This document shows positions 9,103-17,457 of a stretch of DNA of 64,000 bases, piece after piece. Every line of letters begins with the position of its first letter. Within the stretch, counting starts at the first letter, position 1. Source of the DNA: JAUIAI01 sp041396585. GTDB taxonomy: Bacteria; Pseudomonadota; Gammaproteobacteria; Burkholderiales; Burkholderiaceae_E. The stretch is taken from NCBI GenBank assembly GCA_041396585.1, contig JAWKYG010000003.1, positions 62,001 to 126,000 on the forward strand. The letters are read 5' to 3'. The position numbers and the translations under genes were made by a program. Below the pieces are notes generated by a model. That model was not told the origin of the DNA, made no database searches, and worked only from the letters and a program-made list of their open reading frames with translations.

Positions 9103-10884
9103 ATGCCCCTTGCCCGCATTCTCAGCCGTGCCCTTGTCGGTATCGACTCGCCGCTCGTCGAGGTCGAGGTGCACCTGGCCAACGGCCTCCCGGCCTTTCA
9201 CATCGTCGGCCTGCCCGAAGCGGCCGTACGCGAGAGCCGCGAGCGGGTGCGCGCCGCGTTGCAACACGGTGGCTATGACTTTCCCAATCGCCGGCTGACC
9301 GTCAATCTGGCGCCCGCCGATCTTCCCAAGGACTCGGGTCGCTTTGACTTGCCGATCGCGATCGGCGTGCTCGTCGCCAGCGGCCAGATACCCGCTGAAC
9401 GCACGGCCGGGCGAGTCTTCGTCGGCGAGCTTTCGCTCAGTGGCGAACTGCGTCCGATCCGTGGTGCGCTGGCGATGGCACTGGCCATGGCGCGAGAGGC
9501 GGGCCAGGGTGGCCGGCGGACCGCTGCATCGGATCCTGCTTGCGGCAATGACGGGAATGCGGATCCCGTCAGCGCCGAGGTCGCCGATGCCCTTGCGCCT
9601 GGACCTGCCGAAGCCGAAGCCGCTGCCGCTGCCGCTGCCGCTGCCGACGCCGACGCCGACGCCGACGCTGATGCCGATGTCGATGTCGATGTCGATGTCG
9701 ATGCATCCAATCCTGCACTGGTCGGGCCTGACGATCCCGCACATCTCGCGACCGGTGCCTCGCAGACACTCGTGCTGCCGGCCGGCAATACACCGGAGGT
9801 CGCCCTGGTACCCGGCCTGACGAGCGCGCCGGCGGCAACCTTCGAGCAGGTTTGTCAGGATCTGCGTGGCGATGTGCGGCTTGCGGAAACCGATGCTCGC
9901 CAGGGCTCCGTTGGTGGCGACGAGAGCATGCTGCCGATCATCGAAGACATGGCCGATGTGCGCGGTCAGCCGCTTGCCCGGCGCGCGCTGGAGATCGCCG
10001 CCGCCGGCGGTCATTCGCTGCTGTTGGTCGGGCCGCCAGGTTCGGGCAAATCGATGCTCGCGCAACGACTGCCCGGCATACTCCCGCCGCTTTCGGACGG
10101 CGAGGCCCTGGAAACCGGTGCGATCGCCAGCCTCGCCGGCCACTTCGATCCGTCATCCTGGCGTCGGCGACCGTTTCGCGCACCGCATCACACCGCCTCG
10201 ACCGTGGCCCTGATCGGCGGCGGCTCGCGCCCGAGGCCGGGCGAGATCAGTCTGGCTCACCATGGTGTGCTGTTCCTGGATGAGTTACCAGAGTTCGGCT
10301 CACGCACACTGGAGAGCCTGCGCGAACCATTGGAGACCGGCGCGGTACACATCGCACGCGCCAATCACCGGCTCTCACTGCCCGCCTCGTTCCAGCTGGT
10401 GGCCGCGATGAATCCCTGCCCCTGTGGCTACCTCGGCGAAGCGCGTTGCCGATGCACGCCCAACCTGGTCTCGCGCTATCAGAGGCGGCTCTCCGGGCCC
10501 CTGCTCGACCGGCTCGACATGCATCTGTGGGTGGCGCCGGTGTCGGCGCAAGCCATGGTCGGCCCGGCGCAAGGTGAGACCAGTGTCACGATCGCCGGTC
10601 GCGTACTTCGCGCCCGTCAGCGCCAGCTGGATCGTCAGGGTTGCCTCAATGCCCGCCTGCCACCCAGGTGGATCGACGTCCATTGTGCGATCGACGCCGG
10701 CGCCTATGCGCTGCTGATTCGCTCGGCGGGGTCGATGCAGTGGTCGGGGCGGGTTCTGCACCGGTTGATCCGCGTGGCACGAACAATCGCGGATCTTGCC
10801 GGTAAGGACCGGATCGACTCACCGATAGTGGCCGAGGCGATCGGCCTGCGGCGCGCGCTGATGAAGTCTGCGCTTGCCGCCTGA
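9103..10884 (+). CDS. comM: Mg-chelatase-like AAA+ ATPase ComM (YifB) with a low-complexity insertion
   Basis: 593 residues; the family is usually near 500. The N-terminal Lon-protease-like domain (ALVGIDSPLVEVEVHLANGL, then VNLAPADLPKDSGRFDLPIA) is followed by the Mg-chelatase AAA+ domain with Walker A GPPGSGKS at residues 310-317 and LFLDELPEF as Walker B. ComM is a hexameric helicase that promotes branch migration during natural transformation. About 86 residues (bases 9508-9765) interrupt the family pattern between REAGQ and LVLPAGN and include an Ala/Asp/Val repeat tract. An ATG at 9070 is also in frame; 9103 fits family N-termini better. dprA at 41.4 kb is another competence gene. Confidence 0.9.
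   Translation: MPLARILSRALVGIDSPLVEVEVHLANGLPAFHIVGLPEAAVRESRERVRAALQHGGYDFPNRRLTVNLAPADLPKDSGRFDLPIAIGVLVASGQIPAERTAGRVFVGELSLSGELRPIRGALAMALAMAREAGQGGRRTAASDPACGNDGNADPVSAEVADALAPGPAEAEAAAAAAAAADADADADADADVDVDVDVDASNPALVGPDDPAHLATGASQTLVLPAGNTPEVALVPGLTSAPAATFEQVCQDLRGDVRLAETDARQGSVGGDESMLPIIEDMADVRGQPLARRALEIAAAGGHSLLLVGPPGSGKSMLAQRLPGILPPLSDGEALETGAIASLAGHFDPSSWRRRPFRAPHHTASTVALIGGGSRPRPGEISLAHHGVLFLDELPEFGSRTLESLREPLETGAVHIARANHRLSLPASFQLVAAMNPCPCGYLGEARCRCTPNLVSRYQRRLSGPLLDRLDMHLWVAPVSAQAMVGPAQGETSVTIAGRVLRARQRQLDRQGCLNARLPPRWIDVHCAIDAGAYALLIRSAGSMQWSGRVLHRLIRVARTIADLAGKDRIDSPIVAEAIGLRRALMKSALAA
9607..9702 (+). repeat. in-frame hexanucleotide tandem array inside comM (16 units)
   Basis: Sixteen consecutive 6-bp units, drifting in blocks: GCCGAA x2, GCCGCT x4, GCCGAC x4, GCTGAT, GCCGAT, GTCGAT x4. 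They encode AE, AA, AD and VD dipeptides and keep the comM frame. Neighbouring identical units suggest slippage expansion followed by point mutation. Confidence 0.95.
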
Positions 10885-10932
10885 TCAGTGCACCGGCGGG
10901 AGCTGCCACACGCCGAGCGTCGCGAAGTTTGG

Positions 10933-11068
10933 CGTGCTGGCGTGCTGGCGTGCTGGCGTGCTGGCGTGCTGGCGTGCTGGCGTGCTGGCGTGCTGGCGAC
11001 CCGGCGACCCGGCGACCCGGCGACCTGGCAACCTCGCAACCTGGCAACCTGGCAACCTGGCAACCTGG
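10933..11068. repeat. octanucleotide minisatellite, 17 units in drifting blocks
   Basis: Seventeen head-to-tail 8-bp units fill exactly 136 bases between comM and copD: CGTGCTGG x8, CGACCCGG x3, CGACCTGG, CAACCTCG, CAACCTGG x4. Every unit fits C-R-N-N-C-Y-N-G with mostly a terminal GG. Because 8 is not a multiple of 3, all frames read as an 8-residue repeat, which explains the spurious open frames here. No hairpin potential beyond the repeat itself is obvious. The 211-base gap between the genes contains little else. Confidence 0.97.
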
Positions 11069-11095
11069 CATCGAAGATGCGCCTGGCCGCCGGTG

Positions 11096-11977
11096 TCAGT
11101 GCCCGGGTAGCGTCGTGGCCGACGTCAGCAAGGCGGTGGCCAGGAACACCGCGACGAATCCCGCCGCCTCGATGCGAAGCACAGTCCGAAACGCATGCGC
11201 CGCCCGGGGCTTGCCGGCGCCGAGCGCGGGAACCATGCACAGCTTGTTGAGCGCGCCCAGGCCCAGCACCGCGCCAACCAGAATCAGCTTGACCAGCAAC
11301 ATGCGCCCGTAGTCGGTGTCGAACAGGCGTGCTGGATCACCGAGCAGCCGCCAGGCGATGGCCACACCGATGATCATCAGGCCGGGAACGAACCAGAGCG
11401 CCTGACGCCCGAAGCGTTCGGCGATGCGCGCGGCATCGGCATGCCCATGCGCGCGCCCGGCCAGCGCATGGAGCGGCCGGATGGCGCCGAACCAGAAGGC
11501 CACGCCAAGCAGATGACCGGCGACGAGCACGGCTGACCAGCCACCGGGATCATCCAGCGAATGCCCCGTGCGCGCAAATGACACAGCCACCCCGAGCGCG
11601 CCGATGATCACGAGCGGCGTGCGCAGCCTTTCGACGAACACCGACACAATGACCAGGGCAAGACCGAGCATACGCAGCCCGGTAGCCGTGCCAAGTGATT
11701 CACCGGCAACGATACCCAGCCATTCGGGATCGAGCATGCCCGCGATGCCGTCATCGAGCAGCTTGCCGGCGGTGATCGAGATCAGTGACAGGCTGGCCAG
11801 CGCGCCGACGAGCGCGGCGCCTGTCACCGTGGCACGCATCGGCCCGAGCAGATGACGATCGCCAGCCGGCAGCGCCAGTTGGAAGATCGCCGAACCCAGC
11901 GCGAACAGGCTGCCCAGGTAGACCAGCCAGCGCGCGCCAGCCTCCAGCAAGACCCAGCCATCGAGCCCCCACTCCAC
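11096..11977 (-). CDS. copD: copper resistance protein CopD-like membrane protein
   Basis: 293 residues with about eight hydrophobic helices, matching the CopD/PcoD family of inner-membrane proteins implicated in copper import or export together with periplasmic CopC. Conserved-looking motifs include ARTGHS, VAGHLLGVAFWFGAI and a C-terminal KLCMVPAL. The start appears to be GTG at 11977, three bases after the copC stop, so the two genes are almost certainly co-transcribed and coupled. The gene ends just inside the edge of the octamer minisatellite region. Confidence 0.88.
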   Translation of the reverse strand: MEWGLDGWVLLEAGARWLVYLGSLFALGSAIFQLALPAGDRHLLGPMRATVTGAALVGALASLSLISITAGKLLDDGIAGMLDPEWLGIVAGESLGTATGLRMLGLALVIVSVFVERLRTPLVIIGALGVAVSFARTGHSLDDPGGWSAVLVAGHLLGVAFWFGAIRPLHALAGRAHGHADAARIAERFGRQALWFVPGLMIIGVAIAWRLLGDPARLFDTDYGRMLLVKLILVGAVLGLGALNKLCMVPALGAGKPRAAHAFRTVLRIEAAGFVAVFLATALLTSATTLPGH

Positions 11978-11980
11978 GGC

Positions 11981-12328
11981 TCAGGGTGCCTGCACCGAGA
12001 AGTGAAAGGTGCCGGACATCGCATGCCCGTCGGCGCCGAGCGCACGCCAGCGAACCTCGTAATTGCCCGATCCGGGCACGCTCACCGGCAGCGCGAGCTC
12101 CTTCACTTTGTCGCGGCTCGGGATCTCGAGCGCCTGCGCCTTGCCGTCGGCCCCCACCAGCTCCACCCTGACCACGCGGGCAGGCCGCGCGAAACGCAAC
12201 GTGAGCTCGGCGGGCGGCTCGCTCAGCCGCGCACCATCGGCAGGCGTGGAGCCACTCATCGGCGAGTGCGCCCAGGCCAGCGGTATCCAGGCGGCGATCA
12301 GGGCCGCTGCCATCTGGTGTCGATTCAC
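11981..12328 (-). CDS. copC: periplasmic copper-binding protein CopC
   Basis: 115 residues: a 20-residue signal peptide ending in LAWA, then a mature chain starting with histidine (H21, HSPMSGSTPADGA). In CopC proteins this N-terminal His helps bind Cu(II), together with a C-terminal His such as the one in DGHAMSGTFHF. The single domain is an immunoglobulin-like beta barrel. The start is GTG at 12328, selected because GGAGGT lies 6 bases upstream and the signal peptide then has normal length; the frame itself is open further upstream. Paired with copD. Confidence 0.9.
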   Translation of the reverse strand: MNRHQMAAALIAAWIPLAWAHSPMSGSTPADGARLSEPPAELTLRFARPARVVRVELVGADGKAQALEIPSRDKVKELALPVSVPGSGNYEVRWRALGADGHAMSGTFHFSVQAP

Positions 12329-12609
12329 GTTGTTACCTCCTGCCCCGATGGTAGAGCGTTGTACTCCAGCCGGGGAATCTCCCCTCTTCGATGCGCATTG
12401 ATCGCTCACACCTGGCGACGATGCTCAGCCCCGCGCATTGGTCAACGGCGGGAATACCTCAGGTGCCGAGATCCGCCCATTGTTCCCATGGCACACTTGC
12501 TCATCCCGCCAGAGAGTTGGCCGCCGGGGCCATGATCCGACCATGACACCGCGCCCGTCTGGCCAATCACTTGCGCCGGCGCGTAGCGCCCGGACGGAGA
12601 TCTCGCCAG

Positions 12610-13653
12610 ATGACCCAGAACCGTAACGACCCAGCCTCCCTGCCGCTTGCCGGCATCAAGATCGTGGAGCTGCATGCGATCGGCCCGGTGCCGTTCGCGG
12701 GCATGACGCTGCGCATGCTCGGCGCCGAGGTGATCCGCGTCAGCCCGCCGGCGGACCCGGGGCTCGGAGTCAACATGGATTCACGCTTTGACCTCCTCAA
12801 CGCCGGCAAGACACCCAGACATCTCGATTTGAAGAACGCTGAGGGTCAGGAGGCCGTGCATCAGCTGCTGGCCGATGCCGATGTGCTGCTCGAGGGCTTC
12901 CGGCCCGGTGTGCTGGAGCGGCTCGGTCTGGGCCCGGAGGTGCTGCGCGAGCGCCATCCGCGACTGGTGCTGGGCCGGCTCTCCGGCTGGGGCACCGAAG
13001 GGGTCTTGGCGCCGCGCGCCGGCCATGACATCAACTACCTGAGCCTCTGTGGCGCGCTGCACGCGATCGGCGATGCCGACAAGCCCGGCATCCCGCTGAA
13101 CCTGGTGGCCGATTTCGGCGGCGGCGCGATGCACCTGCTGCTGGGCGTACTCGCCAAGCTGATCCAGCGCGGGATCAGCGGCCGCGGCGGTGTGGCCGAA
13201 ACCAGCATCGAGGCGGGCACGATCGGCCTGACACCCCTGTTCTACGGGTTGATGGCGGCCGGCCGCTGGAGCACCGATCGCGCCAGCAACATTCTCGATG
13301 GTGGTGCCCCGTACTACCGCGTGTATCGCACCGCGGATGACCGCCACATGGCAGTCGGCGCCATCGAGCCGAAGTTCTTTCTGGAGCTGCTCAGGCTCAC
13401 CGGGCTCGAGGGCAAATTCGATCCCAAACGCCAGAATGACCGCAACGCCTGGCCCGAACTGGGTGAGCTTCTGGCACAGGCGTTTGCCACCCGCACACGC
13501 GACGAATGGGCCGCCGATGCGATCAAGGTCGACGCCTGCACGACACCGGTACTCGATTTCATCGAAGCCACCCGCGATCCGCACAATCAGGCCAATGGCT
13601 GGTACACCACTGATCCGTTCCCGCGCCCGGTCGAGGTGATCCGGTTCTCTTGA
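12610..13653 (+). CDS. alpha-methylacyl-CoA racemase-type CaiB/BaiF protein
   Basis: 347 residues of the CoA-transferase family III fold. The AGHDINY motif (H139) and NLVADFGGG (D168) correspond to the His/Asp acid-base pair of alpha-methylacyl-CoA racemases, so racemisation of 2-methyl-branched acyl-CoA is more likely than CoA transfer. That activity lets branched-chain fatty or isoprenoid acids enter beta-oxidation. The ATG at 12610 has GGAG upstream; the frame also opens earlier at 12571. It stands alone, divergent from copC. Confidence 0.85.
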   Translation: MTQNRNDPASLPLAGIKIVELHAIGPVPFAGMTLRMLGAEVIRVSPPADPGLGVNMDSRFDLLNAGKTPRHLDLKNAEGQEAVHQLLADADVLLEGFRPGVLERLGLGPEVLRERHPRLVLGRLSGWGTEGVLAPRAGHDINYLSLCGALHAIGDADKPGIPLNLVADFGGGAMHLLLGVLAKLIQRGISGRGGVAETSIEAGTIGLTPLFYGLMAAGRWSTDRASNILDGGAPYYRVYRTADDRHMAVGAIEPKFFLELLRLTGLEGKFDPKRQNDRNAWPELGELLAQAFATRTRDEWAADAIKVDACTTPVLDFIEATRDPHNQANGWYTTDPFPRPVEVIRFS

Positions 13654-13697
13654 TCGCCCGCGGTCGCGAGCGCCGCGCCCCAGGCTCTCGCGCCGGC

Positions 13698-14993
13698 TCA
13701 GGCGCTCCCAGCCGGTTTCGGCGGGCCGACGCGGAACATGATCAACCAGGCCACGCCCACGAGTTCCAGGCCGATCCAGATGCGCAGCGCATAGCGGTAG
13801 GCCAGGACCTCGGTGGCGGCGAAGGTGCCGCACCAGTCGATCAGCACACCGAACAGCCATTGCACGAGGAACACGCCGCCGAACAGGAACAGGTTGTAGG
13901 CGGTGAGCGCGCGGCCGGTCATGGACTCCGGAAAGCTCAGGCAGACATGGCTCTGCAGCAGCGTGAACGGTGTGGAGATCAGCGCATAGATCAGCCAGAT
14001 CGCCACGCCCACCAGCGCTGCCTGATTCGCACTGAGCCAGACATGCAGGCCGATGATCGCGAGCGACGAGAAGATGCACATCTGCACGATCGTGATGCCG
14101 CGCGCGGTCAGCCAGCGCACGCAGCCGCCCAGTACCAGGAATGACAGCATCAGCACCAGGTTCAACGCGAACAAGGCCTGACCGGCCGCGGCCGGGGACA
14201 TCGCCAGCACCTGGGTGAGCCAGGGCCCGGCCCACAGACTCTGGAAGGCGACGAAGCTCGCATGCAGGGTGAGCACCAGCGGGGCGAAGCGCCAGAAATA
14301 CGGGTTGCCATAAAAGCGCAGATAGCCGGCAAAGCCGGCACCGCCCGCACCGGCCTTGGCCCGCGCCGAATCCGGCTCGTGGCGCGGCAGAAAAAGAAAG
14401 ATCGCAGTGCTGGCCAGCAGCAGGCCGATGCCGGTACCGATGAACAGGCCGCGCCAACCGACGATGGGCAGCAACAGACGGCTTGGCGCGGTGGCCAGCA
14501 GCGCCCCGACCGAGCCGACCACCAGCATCATTGCCAGCAGTTGCTGCTGACGATCGGGTGCATACCAGAAGCGAAACACCCGCAGCGAAGACATCAATGC
14601 GCCGGCCAGCCCGGCGCCGATCATCGCGCGGCCGACCCACAACCAGCTGGCATCGGGCGCCTGCGAAAACACGAATGAACCGGCCGCCGCCACGAGTAAC
14701 AGCGAGGCATTGGTGCGCCGCGTGCCGAAACGATCGAGGCAGACACCGAGCGGCAGCTGCATCGACGCAAAGGCCAGGAAGTAGGCACTGGAGAGCGAGC
14801 CGAGTTCGGCATTGCTGAGCCCGAATTCGGCCACCAGTTCGGGCGCGATCGCCGCGTTGATCGCGCGCAGAGCATACGAGAGCAGATAGGCGCCCGCCAG
14901 ACAGGAAAACACCCGCCAGGCGGCCGCGCTCGGCAGGGGTCCGCGACCGCTGGCATCGAGCGTCGCAGATTGACCGGTGATCTCTGAAGCCAT
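13698..14993 (-). CDS. major facilitator superfamily transporter
   Basis: 431-residue protein with about 12 membrane segments. The MFS loop signature is seen early (LGVCLDRFGTRRTNA), and the N-terminal half carries YALRAINAAIAPELVAEFGLS, a pattern common in metabolite/proton symporters. Substrate unknown. The ATG at 14993 is two bases after the stop of the lipoprotein gene, so both are read from one transcript and the lipoprotein may relate to transport, although nothing in the sequence proves it. Confidence 0.85.
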   Translation of the reverse strand: MASEITGQSATLDASGRGPLPSAAAWRVFSCLAGAYLLSYALRAINAAIAPELVAEFGLSNAELGSLSSAYFLAFASMQLPLGVCLDRFGTRRTNASLLLVAAAGSFVFSQAPDASWLWVGRAMIGAGLAGALMSSLRVFRFWYAPDRQQQLLAMMLVVGSVGALLATAPSRLLLPIVGWRGLFIGTGIGLLLASTAIFLFLPRHEPDSARAKAGAGGAGFAGYLRFYGNPYFWRFAPLVLTLHASFVAFQSLWAGPWLTQVLAMSPAAAGQALFALNLVLMLSFLVLGGCVRWLTARGITIVQMCIFSSLAIIGLHVWLSANQAALVGVAIWLIYALISTPFTLLQSHVCLSFPESMTGRALTAYNLFLFGGVFLVQWLFGVLIDWCGTFAATEVLAYRYALRIWIGLELVGVAWLIMFRVGPPKPAGSA

Positions 14994-14995
14994 GA

Positions 14996-15610
14996 TCAGG
15001 CGCCTTTGTCCGGCAATGCAGTCAGCCGGATCGCATCGAAGAACATCTGCGCGGCCTCGTCATCGATGCGTTCACCGATGATCACGAACTGATGGGCCTG
15101 GGTGGGCAGTGAGGCGAATACCGCCCGCATGGCCACGGAGCGACCATCGACCATGCCTTCGGCATCCACCCGGCGCGCCTTGATCGTGAGCCGGCTGCCA
15201 TCATGCTGCGAAACCGCGGTCAGGGCGACTGGGCGCTCGCGCGGCTTGTCGGCGCCGATGTTGCGCAGCATGCCGCGCACCATCGCGTCCAGAACGGCTT
15301 CATGGCCGGGCGCAGCCGCATCGGCCATGCGTGCGCGCAGATCCACCCAGGCAGCGGTGAAGATCTGCTCACCCGCGCGCGCGCCGATCATCTGCATCGG
15401 CAGCTTGTGCTCGCCCAGCAGGATCTCGCGTTGCATCTGCGAGGGGCGCGCTGGCAGCAGAATCACCACCGGGATTTCGCTCGGGCGCAGCTCGCGCCAG
15501 TCGAAGGTCGGTGAACAGGCGCCGAGCATCGCCACCGCGAGCGACGCGACCAGCGCATGACGCAGACCGCGTGCGATAGAAGCCCGCGCGTATCGGAATC
15601 CAGAGATCAT
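14996..15610 (-). CDS. predicted lipoprotein of unknown function
   Basis: 204 residues. An N-terminal basic region and hydrophobic helix end in a lipobox LGAC with the lipidated cysteine at residue 32, so the protein should be anchored to a membrane facing the periplasm. The mature part is mixed alpha/beta with the start TFDWRELRPSEIPVVILLP and no motif I can assign. Tightly linked to the MFS gene downstream (2-base gap). I do not recognise a characterised homologue. Confidence 0.7.
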   Translation of the reverse strand: MISGFRYARASIARGLRHALVASLAVAMLGACSPTFDWRELRPSEIPVVILLPARPSQMQREILLGEHKLPMQMIGARAGEQIFTAAWVDLRARMADAAAPGHEAVLDAMVRGMLRNIGADKPRERPVALTAVSQHDGSRLTIKARRVDAEGMVDGRSVAMRAVFASLPTQAHQFVIIGERIDDEAAQMFFDAIRLTALPDKGA

Positions 15611-15768
15611 CGGAGATCGGCTGTGCTAGATTGAGTTGAGTCAGGCGATGGATGCAGTGGGCAAGCCGCCCAGGGGCCTTTACCCGGAACTGTCGGCCAG
15701 ACTCTATGGGGCCCGCGGCATGCGCGATGAATGCCGACTGCCCGGCGCCCAAACTCATGGAGGCCATC

Positions 15769-16077
15769 ATGCTATATGAATTCAAATCGCGTGCCACCGG
15801 ATCGGTCGTCATGACCGAGGATGTGGGCAACCAGGTCATGAAGGCGCTCGGCCGCGAGCCCGCCGCGCGCGGCGTGATCACGGTCGAGCAGATTCCCGGC
15901 GCCATCGCCGCGCTCCAGGCCGCCGGCCGCAACCAGCCGGCGACACCGGCCTCCGGTGACGGCGACCAGGACGACGAAGACGCCGACATGGTCGCCTTCT
16001 CGGCCCGGGTGCTGCCCCTGATCGAAATGCTGGGCGAGGCCCGCAAGGCCGGTAAGGATGTCACCTGGGGCGTCTGA
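15769..16077 (+). CDS. DUF1840 domain protein
   Basis: 102 residues beginning MLYEFKSRATGSVVMTED and ending in a conserved IEMLGEARKAGKDVTWGV helix, the recognisable ends of DUF1840, a small cytoplasmic family largely of Betaproteobacteria. The middle is an acidic, disordered-looking linker (SGDGDQDDEDAD). The ATG at 15769 has GGAGG 5 bases upstream, which decides the start against an open frame extending 117 bases further. Function unknown. A useful lineage marker. Confidence 0.85.
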   Translation: MLYEFKSRATGSVVMTEDVGNQVMKALGREPAARGVITVEQIPGAIAALQAAGRNQPATPASGDGDQDDEDADMVAFSARVLPLIEMLGEARKAGKDVTWGV

Positions 16078-16101
16078 TGCCCTGACCGGTTCCTGAACAC
16101 C

Positions 16102-16134
16102 GGCCGCATGTCACGCTTGCTGCGGCCCCTTTGA
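16102..16134 (+). terminator. weak candidate terminator after DUF1840 gene
   Basis: A 7-bp stem GGCCGCA/TGCGGCC with a 12-base loop is followed by CCTTT. Position fits the end of the DUF1840 transcript, but the T-run is poor. Confidence 0.35.
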
Positions 16135-16198
16135 CGCGTGGGTCGGCCCGGCAACTCAACCACCCGATACCCATCCGGGCCTGTCTTCGCGATCCTTC

Positions 16199-17449
16199 AT
16201 GTCCGTTCTCGAGCCGTACACCCAGCCCCCGACCACCCTGGCCCGCTTTTTCGGTGATCTCAATCCGACCGCCCTGGCCAATGCACTGATCGGCTTCATC
16301 TTCGCCGCCACCGGGCCGGTGGCGATCATTCTCACTGTGGGCACCCGGGGCGGGCTCGATCAGACTCAGTTAGCCTCGTGGGTCTTTGGGTCGTTCTTCA
16401 TCAACGGCTTGTTGTCGATCTTCGCGTGCTGGCGCTACCGGATGCCGCTGGTGTTTTTCTGGACCATCCCCGGCACGGTGTTGGTGGGCCCCGCCCTCAC
16501 CCACCTGAGCTTTCCGGAGGTGGTCGGCGCATTCCATGCCACCGGCCTGCTGATGCTGTTGCTCGGCCTCAGTGGCTGGGTCAGGCGCACGATGTCGGCG
16601 GTGCCGATGCCGATCGTCATGGGCATGGTCGCCGGCGTGTTCCTGCAGTTCGGCATCGACTGGATCCTGTCGCTGCGCGATGACCTCGCGATGGCCGGGC
16701 CGATGACCGCCGCCTTCGTTGTGCTGAGCGCGATCCCGGCATTGGGCCGGCGCATGCCCCCTCTGATCGGCGCGTTGATCGTCGGCGCTGTTCTGATCTC
16801 CCTCGGCGCAACGGCCGGGTCGGTGACGCCGACCGGCAACTGGTTCGGCGGGCCTCAACCCGTGCTGCCGGCTTTCTCGTGGCAGGCCATGCTGGAGCTC
16901 GTGGTGCCCTTGGCAATCACGGTGCTGGTGGTGCAGAACGGCCAGGGTGTGGCTGTGCTGCATGCCGCCGGCCATCAGGCGCCGATCAACCGGATCACCC
17001 TCGCCTGCGGGCTGTGGTCGATGCTCACCGCGGTGGTCGGCACCTCGTCCACCTGCCTGACCGGGCCCACAAATGCGCTGATCTCCAGCTCCGGACGACG
17101 CGAATCGCACTATGCCGCCGGTGTCGTGGTCGGTCTGCTGGCGCTGGCCTTCGGCCTGTTTTCCCCGGCATTCACGCACATTCTGCTGGCCACCCCGCCG
17201 GCATTCATCGCCACCCTCGCCGGCCTGGCCATGCTGCGCGTCCTGCAGGCGGCCTTTGGTGGCGCATTCGGCGAGAACTTCCGCCTGGGCGCACTGATCA
17301 GCTTTCTGATCACGGTCTCGGCGGTTAGCATCTGGAACATCGGTGCGCCGTTCTGGGGGCTGGTCTTCGGCTTCCTGGTTTCCTGGACACTGGAACGTGG
17401 CGACTTCGCCTCGGCTCGTGCGCGCAGCAATCCTGACACCGACACTTAG
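16199..17449 (+). CDS. benE: benzoate/H+ symporter family protein (BenE)
   Basis: 416 residues with about 11-12 hydrophobic segments. The pattern NALIGFIFAATGPVAIIL, the FFWTIPGTVLVGPALTHLSF loop and GTSSTCLTGPTNALISSSG are landmarks of the BenE family in the nucleobase/ascorbate-like transporter superfamily. BenE proteins import benzoate with protons, though many homologues are untested. No benzoate ring-hydroxylating genes are adjacent. The gor gene starts 8 bases after the stop, so the two may share a transcript. Confidence 0.87.
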   Translation: MSVLEPYTQPPTTLARFFGDLNPTALANALIGFIFAATGPVAIILTVGTRGGLDQTQLASWVFGSFFINGLLSIFACWRYRMPLVFFWTIPGTVLVGPALTHLSFPEVVGAFHATGLLMLLLGLSGWVRRTMSAVPMPIVMGMVAGVFLQFGIDWILSLRDDLAMAGPMTAAFVVLSAIPALGRRMPPLIGALIVGAVLISLGATAGSVTPTGNWFGGPQPVLPAFSWQAMLELVVPLAITVLVVQNGQGVAVLHAAGHQAPINRITLACGLWSMLTAVVGTSSTCLTGPTNALISSSGRRESHYAAGVVVGLLALAFGLFSPAFTHILLATPPAFIATLAGLAMLRVLQAAFGGAFGENFRLGALISFLITVSAVSIWNIGAPFWGLVFGFLVSWTLERGDFASARARSNPDTDT

Positions 17450-17457
17450 AGTTGAAC

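Noticed and set aside
9076..10143. 355-codon minus-strand frame with GVGVGSGSG and DIDIDI repeats
   Set aside because: Antisense of the comM hexamer array; comM has clear motifs.
10933..11068. CRISPR array
   Set aside because: Units are 8 bp with no spacers and no cas genes nearby.
10646..11312. Several overlapping frames with 8-residue repeats (LACWRAGV-like, ARQHASTP-like)
   Set aside because: They are translations of the octamer minisatellite, which is open in all frames and carries no coding signal.
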